Positions 9,094 to 18,404 of a stretch of 64,000 bases of DNA are shown piece by piece. Made by a program: the position numbers and the translations under genes. How positions within the stretch are numbered: the first letter of the stretch is position 1; each line of letters starts with the position of its first letter. The notes beneath the pieces are model-generated. The model worked only from the letters and a program-made list of their open reading frames with translations, had not been told where the DNA came from and made no database searches. The DNA is from Pseudanabaena sp. PCC 6802 (GTDB lineage Bacteria; Cyanobacteriota; Cyanobacteriia; Pseudanabaenales; Pseudanabaenaceae). The stretch is from assembly GCF_000332175.1 (NCBI RefSeq), contig NZ_KB235910.1, positions 798,278 to 862,277 on the forward strand, given 5' to 3'.

Positions 9094-10917
9094 ATGGCCC
9101 TGAGTTATGAAAAGAAACCATCCAGGTATCGGATCTTGGGTCTGGTGGGAAGAGGACAGTTTGGTCGAGTCTTTTGCGCGCGCAATCGCAAAACTGGGCA
9201 GATAGTTGCACTAAAGGAACTGGAGCAGCAAAAGTTTCCTACGAGCAAATTTCTACGGGAACTACGTTTTTTGCTGAGTTTAGAACATGAAAATATTGTT
9301 TCGTGCATGGCGCTAGAGCATAAGTCGCACAAGCGCTATTTGGTAATGGACTACTGCGAGGCCGGAACGTTACGCGATTTAATGAATCGGCAGGGTTACT
9401 TAGCACCCCGAGAGATCGTGCCATTAGTCCTGGATATTCTGTCTGGACTAGAACACGCTCACAACTCTAATATTATCCACTGCGATCTTAAGCCTGAGAA
9501 TGTATTGCTCAAGCTCACACCGTCTGGAATACAGGCAAAGCTGTCAGACTTTGGCATTGCACGCCTGACCCAGGAAATAACCACCATGGACTCCAACAAT
9601 ACCGGATCGCCAGGATACATGGCTCCGGAAAGATTTTACGGTCAGTTTTCGATCGCATCCGACCTTTATGCAGTTGGCATTATCCTTTACGAACTTTTGC
9701 TGATGGCGCGTCCGTTTTCTGGCAAGCCCAACGATCTCAGAGCAGCACATATCAACCAACGCCCCCGCATGCCTGAAGGTATGCCCGAAGCACTCAAAGC
9801 AATTTTGACCAGATCGCTAGAAAAGCTCCCATCCAAAAGATTTGCAAGCGCAACCCAGATGCGACAGGAGTTGGTTGCAGCTTGCAATTCCTTAGATATC
9901 GATCGGCTCGATCTATCTGCCTCGATCGATCCAGAGGAGCTACATCCGCCTATTTCTGAGATCGAGCTATCCAAAGCTGGTGAGTGCGTCAAGGAATATC
10001 TGTTACCTGGGCGGGTAGGATCTTTAGCAACAAATGAATATCATCTCTTCAGTTCCAGTAATCGGCAAGTAAAGCGGCAATTGATATCTTCCTTGGGACA
10101 AACTGAAGTAATTGCCGAGTTTGAGTCGGAAGTTCTAGAGGTAGTCAGTACTGCTACACTCCTATTTGTCGTAACAGAGCGAGGCATATACGCTTTAAGC
10201 GCTGACGGAGCTATTGCTAAAAGCGATGATGCTAAAGGGAATCCCATCTCAGGATCGATCGGATCTCGATTTCAGTGGGCAATTTCACCGCAAGGTAACT
10301 GGATGGCAACAGCATTTCAAGATAGTTTGGAACTGAGAAATTTAGTTCACCCTAAAGTCACTAAATTAGAGTTTGGAGATCGGGCGATCTCGGCGATCGC
10401 TCCACTAGATCGACATCATCTAGTTGCGATCGTTTCCCAAACAGATAGCAAAGAAAGCCAGATCGTGTTGATTTCGCGGCGCGGTAACGTGATGTGGCAG
10501 GTAACATTACCTTCAACCGTGTCGCGAGCAGTTTTGAGCAAAGTTGCAAATCGCCTGCTGCTAATCGACGGACTGTCCTCAGAACGTCTGATGTTAGTGG
10601 ATTTAAAACCCTATCGCATCCACCGGATCGAACTTGCCGAGCAACCTGGTGCGATCGCAGCTACATTATGGGGTTACGTAATTGCCTCTACAGGCACTAA
10701 TTCAACCTCCGCCCAAACTCCATCCAGTACGGTTAACTTGTTTGACTTTGAAGGTATGTGTGTAGGTAAGCTGATCGTGGATGGACAAGTTACGGCGATC
10801 GCGCCTCTGAATATCAATACTCTGGCGATCGCGATCGAACGCATTGACAAGCATGAGAGCGAGCATAAGCTCTATGTAGTAGATTTGAGCAAACTAGACC
10901 TAGATTTAATTTTTTAG
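9094..10917 (+). CDS. Serine/threonine protein kinase with C-terminal sensor-like domain
   Basis: The kinase domain spans about residues 11-270: glycine loop GRGQFG (19-24), lysine K41 in VALKEL, E56, catalytic loop HCDLKPEN with D131 and N136, DFG at 152-154 and MAPE at 176-179. HRD is HCD, a change seen in other active bacterial kinases. Residues about 300-607 form repeated short beta-strand segments (for example FQWAISPQGNWMATAF and LYVVDLSKLDLDLIF) that look like a degenerate beta-propeller. There is no clear membrane helix, so a soluble kinase is likely. Substrates cannot be inferred. The start ATG follows a 278-bp intergenic region shared with petC. Confidence 0.9.
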   Translation: MALSYEKKPSRYRILGLVGRGQFGRVFCARNRKTGQIVALKELEQQKFPTSKFLRELRFLLSLEHENIVSCMALEHKSHKRYLVMDYCEAGTLRDLMNRQGYLAPREIVPLVLDILSGLEHAHNSNIIHCDLKPENVLLKLTPSGIQAKLSDFGIARLTQEITTMDSNNTGSPGYMAPERFYGQFSIASDLYAVGIILYELLLMARPFSGKPNDLRAAHINQRPRMPEGMPEALKAILTRSLEKLPSKRFASATQMRQELVAACNSLDIDRLDLSASIDPEELHPPISEIELSKAGECVKEYLLPGRVGSLATNEYHLFSSSNRQVKRQLISSLGQTEVIAEFESEVLEVVSTATLLFVVTERGIYALSADGAIAKSDDAKGNPISGSIGSRFQWAISPQGNWMATAFQDSLELRNLVHPKVTKLEFGDRAISAIAPLDRHHLVAIVSQTDSKESQIVLISRRGNVMWQVTLPSTVSRAVLSKVANRLLLIDGLSSERLMLVDLKPYRIHRIELAEQPGAIAATLWGYVIASTGTNSTSAQTPSSTVNLFDFEGMCVGKLIVDGQVTAIAPLNINTLAIAIERIDKHESEHKLYVVDLSKLDLDLIF

Positions 10918-10924
10918 CTTGCAT

Positions 10925-11038
10925 TATAGCGGTTTTCACTTGAGAACAGGTTTTATTTTTGGGGTGAAGGGGTAGAACCCCTTCTTGGGGGCAACGCCCC
11001 CAAACCCCCTACTCTTTCCGATCTGAAAAGCGCTATAT
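10925..11038. repeat. Family B palindromic repeat, copy 1
   Basis: The unit runs from TATAGCGGTTTTCACTTG to AAAAGCGCTATAT and contains two GC-rich hairpins (GGGGTAGAACCCC and GGGGGCAACGCCCCC). It lies just after the kinase stop, where it could end transcription. Five other copies occur in the window. Confidence 0.85.
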
Positions 11039-11207
11039 CTAAATGGTGGCATCGAAAGTCAGGTTATACCCAGACAGTATGGAGTTTTGTAAAGCGCACT
11101 ACAATTTTGTCTAAATTTTATTTACTGGTGCCCCCAACTCAATAATGCTTTTGCGATGATAGGGATAACAGTATTTAGGCATTAATTCGCAGATAATCAA
11201 GCCTCCT

Positions 11208-12074
11208 ATGACCATCAAACTAGTTGCTAAGGCTTCACTTGCCACGATCGCCTTACTTAGCTCTCAGTCTTTAATGCAAGGGCTGACAATCGAAGCAGGC
11301 TGGGCAAAGCCCTCTGATGCAACTCCTCCAGTAAAGCCTTCCAATGTAACTCCTCCAGTAAAACCTTCCAATGCAACTCCTCTGGTAAAGCCTTCTGATG
11401 TAACTCCTCCAGTAAAGCCCTCTGATGTAACTCCTCCAGTAAAGCCCTCTGATGTAACTCCTCCAGTAAAGCCCTCTGATGCAACTCCTCTGGTAAAGCC
11501 CTCTGGTGCTACTCCTCCAGTACTCACAACTTTTCATTGCGTGCAAATGGGGGATGCATCATATGCTACAGTGGCGCGGCGCGGCGATCGCCAAACCCCT
11601 CCGATGATTTTGTGGAGGAGTACTTTGGGCGAGTACGGGCAATATACTCCCCAGCGTCGCTGCCAGATCGTGAGCGATAAGTTTACTCGTGCCGTTGCCC
11701 TCAATGGTGGCAAGCTAGGTGGCATGTCATTGACCTATGGCATCAATAATCGCCAGCGCGTGATTTGCCATGTCAATCATTTCAGAGAAAGCTGTAACTC
11801 CGAAAATCAATTATTTACGCTGCGTCCATCTGATTACGGCAGAGAACGTCAAATCCTGGAGCAGTTAGTCAACTTTAGTGCAAAAGGTTCGGGCACTCCC
11901 GTGCAGCAAAGTGGTGAAATATTCTACGCCGATTTAGGGGATGCCATCGAGCGCTTTTTCTCCACCAAGGACGCTCAAACTCCAACTTCTACCCCTTCAA
12001 CCCAACCACTATCTACACCCAAACCACTGGTTCCCTTTAAAAATCCAACTACAAGTAAGGATAATTCGATCTAG
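11208..12074 (+). CDS. Secreted COP23-domain protein with PSDVTPPVK repeats
   Basis: The 288-residue precursor starts with a signal peptide (about 1-32). Eight tandem copies of a 9-residue unit (KPSDVTPPV and variants) follow from residue 34 to 105, encoded by 27-bp DNA repeats (11307-11522). The domain from about 107 to 250 (TTFHCVQMGD, RRCQIVSDKF, QRVICHVNHFRESC, GEIFYADLGDAIERFF) matches the cyanobacterial COP23 family, named after a circadian oscillating membrane protein; its biochemical role is unknown. The stop codon overlaps the GTG start of the protease gene by one base, so the two are translationally coupled. Confidence 0.85.
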   Translation: MTIKLVAKASLATIALLSSQSLMQGLTIEAGWAKPSDATPPVKPSNVTPPVKPSNATPLVKPSDVTPPVKPSDVTPPVKPSDVTPPVKPSDATPLVKPSGATPPVLTTFHCVQMGDASYATVARRGDRQTPPMILWRSTLGEYGQYTPQRRCQIVSDKFTRAVALNGGKLGGMSLTYGINNRQRVICHVNHFRESCNSENQLFTLRPSDYGRERQILEQLVNFSAKGSGTPVQQSGEIFYADLGDAIERFFSTKDAQTPTSTPSTQPLSTPKPLVPFKNPTTSKDNSI

Positions 12075-13024
12075 TGTGGCTTCAAATTCTTTTTAGGGCA
12101 GCAACTGCGACTGTTCCCTTTCTCGCATTTCTTGCTTGCAGTACTTCTGTCCAAGCACAGAAGCTATCTGACACGGAAGTCAATAATGTCGCTCAGCACG
12201 TCACTGTGATTATTGCCGAGGGACTGCAAGAGGGAGATGTGGAAGCCCAAAATGAGTTTAATCCAGGCTCGGGTTTTATTGTCGCTAAATTAGGAAACAC
12301 CTATTTTGCCGCGACTAATCTCCACGTTGCCCTGAGACCAGATGCGATCTATGGCATTCGCACCTATGATGGGAAAGTGCATTTTTCCACCAACGGCAAG
12401 GCTAGTAGTAACTTATCCAAAAAAGGCATTACTAGTTTCCCCATAATCTACTTTGGAGAAGCCGGTGAAGATGGCAAGATTAAAGGATTCGATCTGGCAG
12501 TTGTGGGATTTCAAAGCGATCGCGACTATCCGGTAGCAAAGGTTAATTTAGTCGATTTCAATAAAAACGATCGTACCTTTGTTTTTGGTTGGCCGGATCC
12601 CGGCGATCGCACCCCCCGACGGACATGTCGATTTTCTCCAGGCAATCTGCAAGAGATTTTAAATCCACCCAATCCCAACGGTGGCTATGGGCTGCTATAT
12701 AGCTCTGAAACCTATATAGGAATGAGCGGTGGCCCTGTATTTAACGATCGAGGCGAGATTATTGGAATTCACGGACGCGGTAAGGAGCCTACAGTTCCAT
12801 TCAATCAGGGAATTAAAGCTCGCGATCTAAAATCTGAAGCCGAGAAATATAAACTCCAGGTTTTTCAATCGTCGATCGACCCTAGTTCTCTCGCAGCGAT
12901 CGCTCCACCTCCGGCAGCATGTCTTATTCCCAATATTTATCAGGACTTTACTAGAGATTTTAAGTCTGCTGCCTTGGGAGATAAGCCTTCAGGAGGTGAT
13001 GGCAACATATTGATTCCCGATTAA
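12074..13024 (+). CDS. Secreted trypsin-like serine peptidase
   Basis: The 316-residue precursor has a signal peptide ending near SVQAQ (about residue 29). The chymotrypsin-fold triad is visible as H84 (AATNLHVAL), D140 (GFDLAVVGF) and S218 (YIGMSGGPVF). There is no PDZ domain, so it is not a Deg/HtrA protease. The C-terminal 80 residues (SLAAIAPPPAACLIPN) have no recognised domain. The GTG start is inferred from the one-base overlap TAGTG with the upstream stop. Being paired with a COP23 protein suggests the two act together outside the cytoplasm; the substrate is unknown. Confidence 0.85.
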   Translation: MWLQILFRAATATVPFLAFLACSTSVQAQKLSDTEVNNVAQHVTVIIAEGLQEGDVEAQNEFNPGSGFIVAKLGNTYFAATNLHVALRPDAIYGIRTYDGKVHFSTNGKASSNLSKKGITSFPIIYFGEAGEDGKIKGFDLAVVGFQSDRDYPVAKVNLVDFNKNDRTFVFGWPDPGDRTPRRTCRFSPGNLQEILNPPNPNGGYGLLYSSETYIGMSGGPVFNDRGEIIGIHGRGKEPTVPFNQGIKARDLKSEAEKYKLQVFQSSIDPSSLAAIAPPPAACLIPNIYQDFTRDFKSAALGDKPSGGDGNILIPD

Positions 13025-13040
13025 CTCCAGTCATAGTCAT

Positions 13041-13144
13041 GGCGGTTTTCAGATCGAAGGAAGAGGACGGCGACTGTAGCCCCAGTAGGGGTTCCACCCT
13101 TTCACCCCATCAACAAACCCTTTCTCAGTCGGAAAGCACTATAA
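13041..13144. repeat. Family B palindromic repeat, copy 2 (diverged)
   Basis: The ends GGCGGTTTTCAGAT and GGAAAGCACTATA match family B, and the core keeps GGGGTTCCACCC and TTTCACCCCATCAA. The second hairpin has decayed to ACGGCGACTGTAGCCCC. It lies 17 bp after the protease stop. Confidence 0.75.
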
Positions 13145-13270
13145 AATGCCTTTAGATGCTTAACAAAGCTTAATTAAAATTAATCAGCCTGATTCCATCG
13201 TTTATCTTTGGAGTTGTTGCGGTTGCGATGTGCATAGGGATACAATTATGCCGTGTGTGAGGATGCAACC

Positions 13271-15133
13271 ATGAACAAGGCACAATTAGTCATATCAGGT
13301 TTTCTGTGGCTTGCAGTATGTACACCTGCGGCTTGTTGGGCTGAAGGGGTCGAGCTAGATGTGCAGCCAGACTTGCAGTTAGACTCTCAGATCGTACGGA
13401 CTACTCCAGGCGATCGCTCCGAGCCTACAACAAATCAAATCGAGCAAAATACTCCACCTAATACTGCGTCGAATATCCCGCCAAATACGGCAAATCAACC
13501 CGCACTCAGTCAAAATTTAGCTGCTCCGTCAAGCTTAGTTCAAGAGATTCAACAGGTAAATCGAGGCATTGAATCGACTCAGGCACAAGTAACTTCTGTC
13601 TCTCAACTTTCAGATGTCAAGCCGACGGATTGGGCATTTACGGCTCTGCAATCTCTGGTAGAACGGTACGGCTGTATAGCAGGTTATCCCGATCGCACCT
13701 ATCGCGGTCAGCGTGCCATGACTCGTTATGAGTTTGCTGCCGGATTAAATGCTTGCCTGGATAAGATTAACGAAATTATTACAGCAGGGCTGGCAGATAA
13801 AGTCAGTAAAGAAGATCTCGCAGCACTACGAAAGCTACAAGAGGAATTTGCGGCGGAGCTAGCAGCCCTGAAAGGCAGAGTGGATGCGCTGGAGTCTAAG
13901 ACAGCGGAAATAGAGTCGCAGCAATTCTCCACTACCGTCAAGTTGGGTGGCGAAGTGATTTTTGGACTTGCTGGTGCGACGGGTGCCAGTCCTGGCTTTA
14001 GCAACCCTAATATAGTCTTTACCAGCTTGGCGCGTCTCGGTCTAACGGCTTCATTTACGGGTGACGATCGCCTGCGTGTAGGTCTGCAAGCAGCGAATTT
14101 CGGCAGTAAGGGCAATCCCAGAGATCAATCGGGGCTTGGCTTTGCCAGCGGGCAAGCACTGGGTACCTATATGGCGCTGCTGTCCTATCAATCGACTACT
14201 AATAACAATTTTGAGTTGGAAATGCTGGAATATCGCTTTCCAGCATTTGGCGATCGCGTCGTATTTACGTTTAGACCAGTTGGCTTTAGCCTCAGCACCG
14301 TCCTGACAGCCAATTCGCCCTACTTTGACAATGGTAGAGGTTCGATATCGCGCTTTGGCGAAGCGAGTCCGCTATTTAAGATCGGCAACTTGCAAGCAGG
14401 TGCGGGGTTTGACTGGCTGCTGGGCGATCGCGTCAGGCTGCAAGTAGCATACGGTACGGCAAACTCTGGAAATTCAACTGCGATCGATCCAGTTACAAAC
14501 AGAACTATTTCAGGCGGAATTACGGGTTCGGATAGCAGTGCCTTGGGCGTACAATTCTTACTCAAGCCTGCTGATAACGTTTGGACTGGCATTGCCTATA
14601 TCAATGGCTACTCTGCCAATGGCAGGCTGAATACTGCTACAGGCAGCGTGGCAGCAGATACTAGTGGGGTACGCGGCAGTGCAACCAATCCAAATGGTCT
14701 GGATTTTACCAATGCGATTAATCAGCCTTCCACCATTAACGCGATTAGTGGCACCTTAAACTGGGCCATCTCTCCCACCGTGCGGCTAGGAGCATGGGGG
14801 GGATGGACTTTTACCAACTCACAAACATCCAGCGCCTATGCCAATACCACCACGTGGTTGCTATCTCTAGGTTTCTCCGATCCCTTTGGGCGAGAAGGCG
14901 ATCTTTTAGCTTTTCTATTCGGTCAGCCACCCAAACTGACGCAGGGTAGAAGCCCCACCGGACTGAATATTGCTGACACTGCAACAGGGCTGCATTATGA
15001 GGTCTTCTATCGCTATCAGGTTAATAAAAATATTTCGATTACGCCTGGCTTCTTCTTTGTAACCAATCCAGATCATGCTGCTGGAGCCAACACCATTTTG
15101 GTGGGCACGATTCGTACAGTTTTTCGCTTCTAA
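13271..15133 (+). CDS. SLH-domain outer-membrane porin (iron uptake porin family)
   Basis: The 620-residue protein has a signal peptide (MNKAQLVISGFLWLAVCTPA), a Gln/Asn/Pro-rich linker, one S-layer homology domain (LSDVKPTDWAFTALQSL to YEFAAGLNACLDKINE, about 110-170), a short coiled coil, and a C-terminal beta-barrel of about 400 residues ending in aromatic FRF, typical of outer-membrane proteins. This is the major cyanobacterial porin architecture, thought to bind peptidoglycan through SLH and to pass small solutes, including iron. I chose the ATG at 13271 over an in-frame GTG at 13253 because GAGG lies 8-10 bases before it and the signal peptide starts there. Confidence 0.9.
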   Translation: MNKAQLVISGFLWLAVCTPAACWAEGVELDVQPDLQLDSQIVRTTPGDRSEPTTNQIEQNTPPNTASNIPPNTANQPALSQNLAAPSSLVQEIQQVNRGIESTQAQVTSVSQLSDVKPTDWAFTALQSLVERYGCIAGYPDRTYRGQRAMTRYEFAAGLNACLDKINEIITAGLADKVSKEDLAALRKLQEEFAAELAALKGRVDALESKTAEIESQQFSTTVKLGGEVIFGLAGATGASPGFSNPNIVFTSLARLGLTASFTGDDRLRVGLQAANFGSKGNPRDQSGLGFASGQALGTYMALLSYQSTTNNNFELEMLEYRFPAFGDRVVFTFRPVGFSLSTVLTANSPYFDNGRGSISRFGEASPLFKIGNLQAGAGFDWLLGDRVRLQVAYGTANSGNSTAIDPVTNRTISGGITGSDSSALGVQFLLKPADNVWTGIAYINGYSANGRLNTATGSVAADTSGVRGSATNPNGLDFTNAINQPSTINAISGTLNWAISPTVRLGAWGGWTFTNSQTSSAYANTTTWLLSLGFSDPFGREGDLLAFLFGQPPKLTQGRSPTGLNIADTATGLHYEVFYRYQVNKNISITPGFFFVTNPDHAAGANTILVGTIRTVFRF

Positions 15134-15145
15134 GGAGGAGATACC

Positions 15146-15607
15146 ATGTTATCCATTGCACTATCTAAGCATTCATCTAAAGTTTTATGGCAATTCTTAT
15201 CTTTGCCTGTCTTGACTGGAGCGCTTGTGGGTGCGATCGCCCTCGATCTAAGGCTTAGTTCTGGTGTCCGGGCTCAAACCACTGGAACTACTCCAGCTAC
15301 CACAGCAGCAACTACCCCACAGCGTCCTCGTTATAGATTCTTTGAAGAAGAACGTCGCATTCGCACGCCTACCCCAACAGAAGAAAGGGAAGATAGAGCT
15401 TTACGCTCTAGCACGGGGTTTAATGCCACGTTTCTACAAGATGCAATTAATGGCAACCAGGATCCAGGTGCTTTAGTAGGAAATAATCCCAGCGTAGAAG
15501 ATAATCGCGGGCCTGGATTTTCTAAGGGTACAGTTAATGCACAAAGTCCGCAGATACCAGGGCCAAGTATTTCTGGCAGTTTTGGAATTTTCCAGACTGC
15601 ACCATAG
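15146..15607 (+). CDS. Small secreted protein of unknown function
   Basis: No family is recognised. The 153-residue precursor has a signal peptide (about 1-45, cleavage near VRAQ), a Thr/Pro/Ala linker, then a charged segment (YRFFEEERRIRTPTPTEE) and a low-complexity C-terminus rich in Gly, Pro and Asn. A very strong ribosome site (AAGGAGGAG) sits five bases before the ATG, immediately after the porin stop, so the two are probably one operon and this product is made at high level. It may be a porin partner; that is inference from position only. Confidence 0.65.
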   Translation: MLSIALSKHSSKVLWQFLSLPVLTGALVGAIALDLRLSSGVRAQTTGTTPATTAATTPQRPRYRFFEEERRIRTPTPTEEREDRALRSSTGFNATFLQDAINGNQDPGALVGNNPSVEDNRGPGFSKGTVNAQSPQIPGPSISGSFGIFQTAP

Positions 15608-15650
15608 CATCATACATTCTCACTTTAGAAGTCGAAGGCATTAGAGCAAA

Positions 15651-17420
15651 ATGGCAATTAGTGACATATTAGGTTTCAATCAGCGCTTTTTTCAAACAGG
15701 CTCTCCCTTAATTACTTCTCCCTTTCCCCTGGGAGCAGACTTCCAAAGCGCGGGATCTCAGATTGTTTTTTCAGCTACTGCGAGGTTTCTGGCTTCAAGT
15801 GAGAGTGGTAGTAACGGCTATTTCCCAGGTCAGAATATAGTCGTGGCAGACTTCGATAGTCCTTCGATCGAGTTAACATTCCAAAATTTGCCCCAAACAG
15901 GCTCAGGGGAATTTAGTTTTGACTATGTCGCACCTAATGTGACAGATGGACAACTGAGCGTTGAGATCTTGGACGATCGGGGTCAGCAGATTGGGTTTCA
16001 ATTCTTACCACAAACCAGCGGCACCTATGAAATTCCTTTCACCACAGCAGAAAACCCCTACAATCCAGATATCACCGTACAATTTCGAGGAACCCCTAGC
16101 CTGATCCGAATTGGAGGTGTTCGACGCGAGTTTGGCATCGACAACATTCGACTCACAACCGATGGCGATCTCCCAGGCAACCAACCACCTGACACCATCA
16201 CACCTCCCACAATTACGGCACAGCCTGGCACGACCGTACAACTGACCGGGCTAAGTGGGACTGACTCAGACGGGACTGTGACGCAATTTAGAATTACCAG
16301 CCTTCCCGCAGCAGAACAAGGGATTCTCTTTTTGGGGAACTTTGCTGCTGATGGCGCACCAGTTACGCTCAATCAGATAATTCCGGCTGACCAGATTAAT
16401 AATTTATTTTTCCAGGCTAATTCTAACTTTAGCGGCGCGAGTTTTACCTATGCGGCGATAGATAATCAAAACGCTCAAGATTTATCTCCTGCCACGGTAA
16501 CCATTAATCCTGGCGATATCTCACCACCATCGGGACAGCCTGATGCTGTAAATGACAGAATTTCTCCCATTCTTACCTTCAATGGAACTAATGGAGCTGA
16601 TAATTTTGATGCCCTAACATTTCCAATTAGGATCGATTTCTCTAATGTCCTGACAAACGATACCCCAAATGGTGGTACTATTTCTGGCGCTCAACCTATT
16701 GCAAATGGCACGGTTTTGCTTGACGTTGACAACTCTCAATTTGTATTTACACCAGATCGAGGATTTCCACCGAGTAGTTTTCAATACAGGCTTGCTAACA
16801 GTGTCGGTTCGGATACCGCAACTGTCACCATAGCTACGGTCGCCTATGTGGCTAATGGACTGGCAGGTAACGATTCGCTGGCAGGAAGCCCTGGGAATGA
16901 TACGATTTTTGGCAATACAGGGGATGATAATATTTCCGGTCGCGGAGGCAATGACGGTTTATTGGGCGGCCAGGGTAACGATGCTCTGGTGGGTGGTGCT
17001 GGCAATGATACGTTGATTGGTGGTTTTGGCGGTGATGAACTTACTGGTAGTAATGGAGCTGACAGTTTTCTATACAATTCACCTGATGAGGGGCTTGATA
17101 GTAGCACTGAAACTAGCGATATAATTACTGATTTTTCTGCTTCTGATGGCGATCGCATAGTCATTTCCGCCTCTGGGTTTGGTGGTGGATTGATCGCTGG
17201 CGGTTCTCTTACCAATGCTAACTCGCCAAGTTTTATCGGACAATTTTACGCCGCGCCTGGTGCAAGCCTACCATTTAATACTTCTAACAGGTTCATATAT
17301 AACACTTCTAGCGGTAATCTCTATTACGACGCAGATGGGATTGCTTCGTCAGGCACTATACTAATTGCCACTTTGCAAGGTGCCCCCCAACTAACAGGTG
17401 GAAATTTTGTAGTTTTCTAA
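15651..17420 (+). CDS. RTX-type calcium-binding protein with cadherin-like domains
   Basis: The 589-residue protein has no N-terminal signal peptide. The first 170 residues form a beta-rich domain of unknown type (GSGEFSFDYV, RRFGIDNIRL region), followed by two cadherin/Ig-like segments (about 178-280 and 298-395). Residues about 402-475 carry nonapeptide repeats of the form GGxGNDxLx, which bind calcium in the RTX fold. The C-terminal 110 residues include FSASDGDRIVISA, typical of proteins exported by type I secretion. No transporter genes are adjacent. Likely a cell-surface or secreted protein; ligand unknown. Confidence 0.85.
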   Translation: MAISDILGFNQRFFQTGSPLITSPFPLGADFQSAGSQIVFSATARFLASSESGSNGYFPGQNIVVADFDSPSIELTFQNLPQTGSGEFSFDYVAPNVTDGQLSVEILDDRGQQIGFQFLPQTSGTYEIPFTTAENPYNPDITVQFRGTPSLIRIGGVRREFGIDNIRLTTDGDLPGNQPPDTITPPTITAQPGTTVQLTGLSGTDSDGTVTQFRITSLPAAEQGILFLGNFAADGAPVTLNQIIPADQINNLFFQANSNFSGASFTYAAIDNQNAQDLSPATVTINPGDISPPSGQPDAVNDRISPILTFNGTNGADNFDALTFPIRIDFSNVLTNDTPNGGTISGAQPIANGTVLLDVDNSQFVFTPDRGFPPSSFQYRLANSVGSDTATVTIATVAYVANGLAGNDSLAGSPGNDTIFGNTGDDNISGRGGNDGLLGGQGNDALVGGAGNDTLIGGFGGDELTGSNGADSFLYNSPDEGLDSSTETSDIITDFSASDGDRIVISASGFGGGLIAGGSLTNANSPSFIGQFYAAPGASLPFNTSNRFIYNTSSGNLYYDADGIASSGTILIATLQGAPQLTGGNFVVF

Positions 17421-17432
17421 ATGGATATTGAG

Positions 17433-17472
17433 GCGATCGCTCTGTACCATGATTGAGATAAAGAGCGATCGC
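17433..17472 (+). terminator. Hairpin after the RTX gene
   Basis: An 11-bp perfect stem (GCGATCGCTCT / AGAGCGATCGC) built on two HIP1 octamers encloses an 18-base loop, 12 bp after the RTX stop. A weak T-run (TTATCTCT) follows. It could terminate transcription from the left. Confidence 0.5.
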
Positions 17473-17599
17473 TTATCTCTAGCTTACAGAATGCTTATTC
17501 TTGACACGCATCTGTCTCTTTTCCGCAACCTTTGCCACGAAATCACTCATTTCTCTAGCGACCTGTACGGATTTGTCAACCTCTGCGATCGCTTTCAGG

Positions 17600-18403
17600 C
17601 TAGATCGACAAACTGCCTCGCAGAACTGTGACGGCAAATCCCTTTAGTTTTACTCTGTCACCTATATGCTCGACTTCCAAATCACCCGTGCGTTGAGATA
17701 GCTGTTTTGCCTGTAGTGGATTCTTATTCAGGCGCTTTGCCCAGTATGGGGCTAACGTGCAATGAGCTGAGCCAGTGACGGGATCTTCATTAATACCGAC
17801 TTTGGGTGCGAAGAATCTGGATACAAAATCATAGGGATGTTCTGGATCGGCGATCGCTGTAATAGTCAACCTGCCAACCGATAGCTGGGCGATCGCGGCA
17901 AAATCCGGCACGAAATTTGCAACGGCAGACTCGTTGGCTAAAACTACAGTGACGTTATCGGCGACACCCAAACACTCATAGGGTTGATTTCCCATGATGC
18001 TTTCCAGGAGAGATAGATCTTGGCGATCGCATGGTGTGGGATAGACGGCGGGAAAATCCATCACGATGCGATCGCCCTCAAGGTTAATTACCAAATCGCC
18101 GCTGAGGGTTTGAAATACTAGAGGTGAACTTAGATCGATCGCTCTCAATTCTTTCAAGTAATGGGACATCGCTAACGTGGCGTGTCCGCAGAGGGGAACT
18201 TCGGCGGCTGGGGTAAACCACCGCAGATGGAAAGCATTTGGCGATATTGGTTGGGCGAATACGGTTTCTGACAAATTCATCTCAGCCGCAATTTTCTGCA
18301 TCAGAGCATCGTCAGGGAATTTATCCACTAAGACAGTTGCAGCGGGATTGCCACTAAATGCCGTTTGGGTGAAAGCATCAATCGTAAATATTTGATATTC
18401 CAT
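17600..18403 (-). CDS. PhzF-family isomerase
   Basis: The family includes PhzF of phenazine synthesis, a diaminopimelate-epimerase-fold enzyme. The 267-residue protein has SGNPAATVLVDKF (17-29), the catalytic glutamate in MNLSETVF (E46), CGHATLA and NEDPVTGSAHCTLAPYW. I start at the ATG at 18403, which begins MEYQIFTIDAF as in the family; the longer reading frame to 18490 only overlaps the end of pyrF. It starts one base after the pyrF stop, so the two are one operon. The true substrate of cyanobacterial members is unknown. Confidence 0.9.
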   Translation of the reverse strand: MEYQIFTIDAFTQTAFSGNPAATVLVDKFPDDALMQKIAAEMNLSETVFAQPISPNAFHLRWFTPAAEVPLCGHATLAMSHYLKELRAIDLSSPLVFQTLSGDLVINLEGDRIVMDFPAVYPTPCDRQDLSLLESIMGNQPYECLGVADNVTVVLANESAVANFVPDFAAIAQLSVGRLTITAIADPEHPYDFVSRFFAPKVGINEDPVTGSAHCTLAPYWAKRLNKNPLQAKQLSQRTGDLEVEHIGDRVKLKGFAVTVLRGSLSI

Positions 18404-18404
18404 C

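Noticed and set aside
11307-11522. Regular direct repeats that might suggest a CRISPR array
   Set aside because: Units are contiguous without spacers and are translated in frame as KPSDVTPPV. No cas genes are present.
11257-11546. Three overlapping antisense open frames across the COP23 gene
   Set aside because: They exist only because the 27-bp tandem repeats contain no stop in any frame. Their products are simple repeats, and the sense protein has a signal peptide and known domain.
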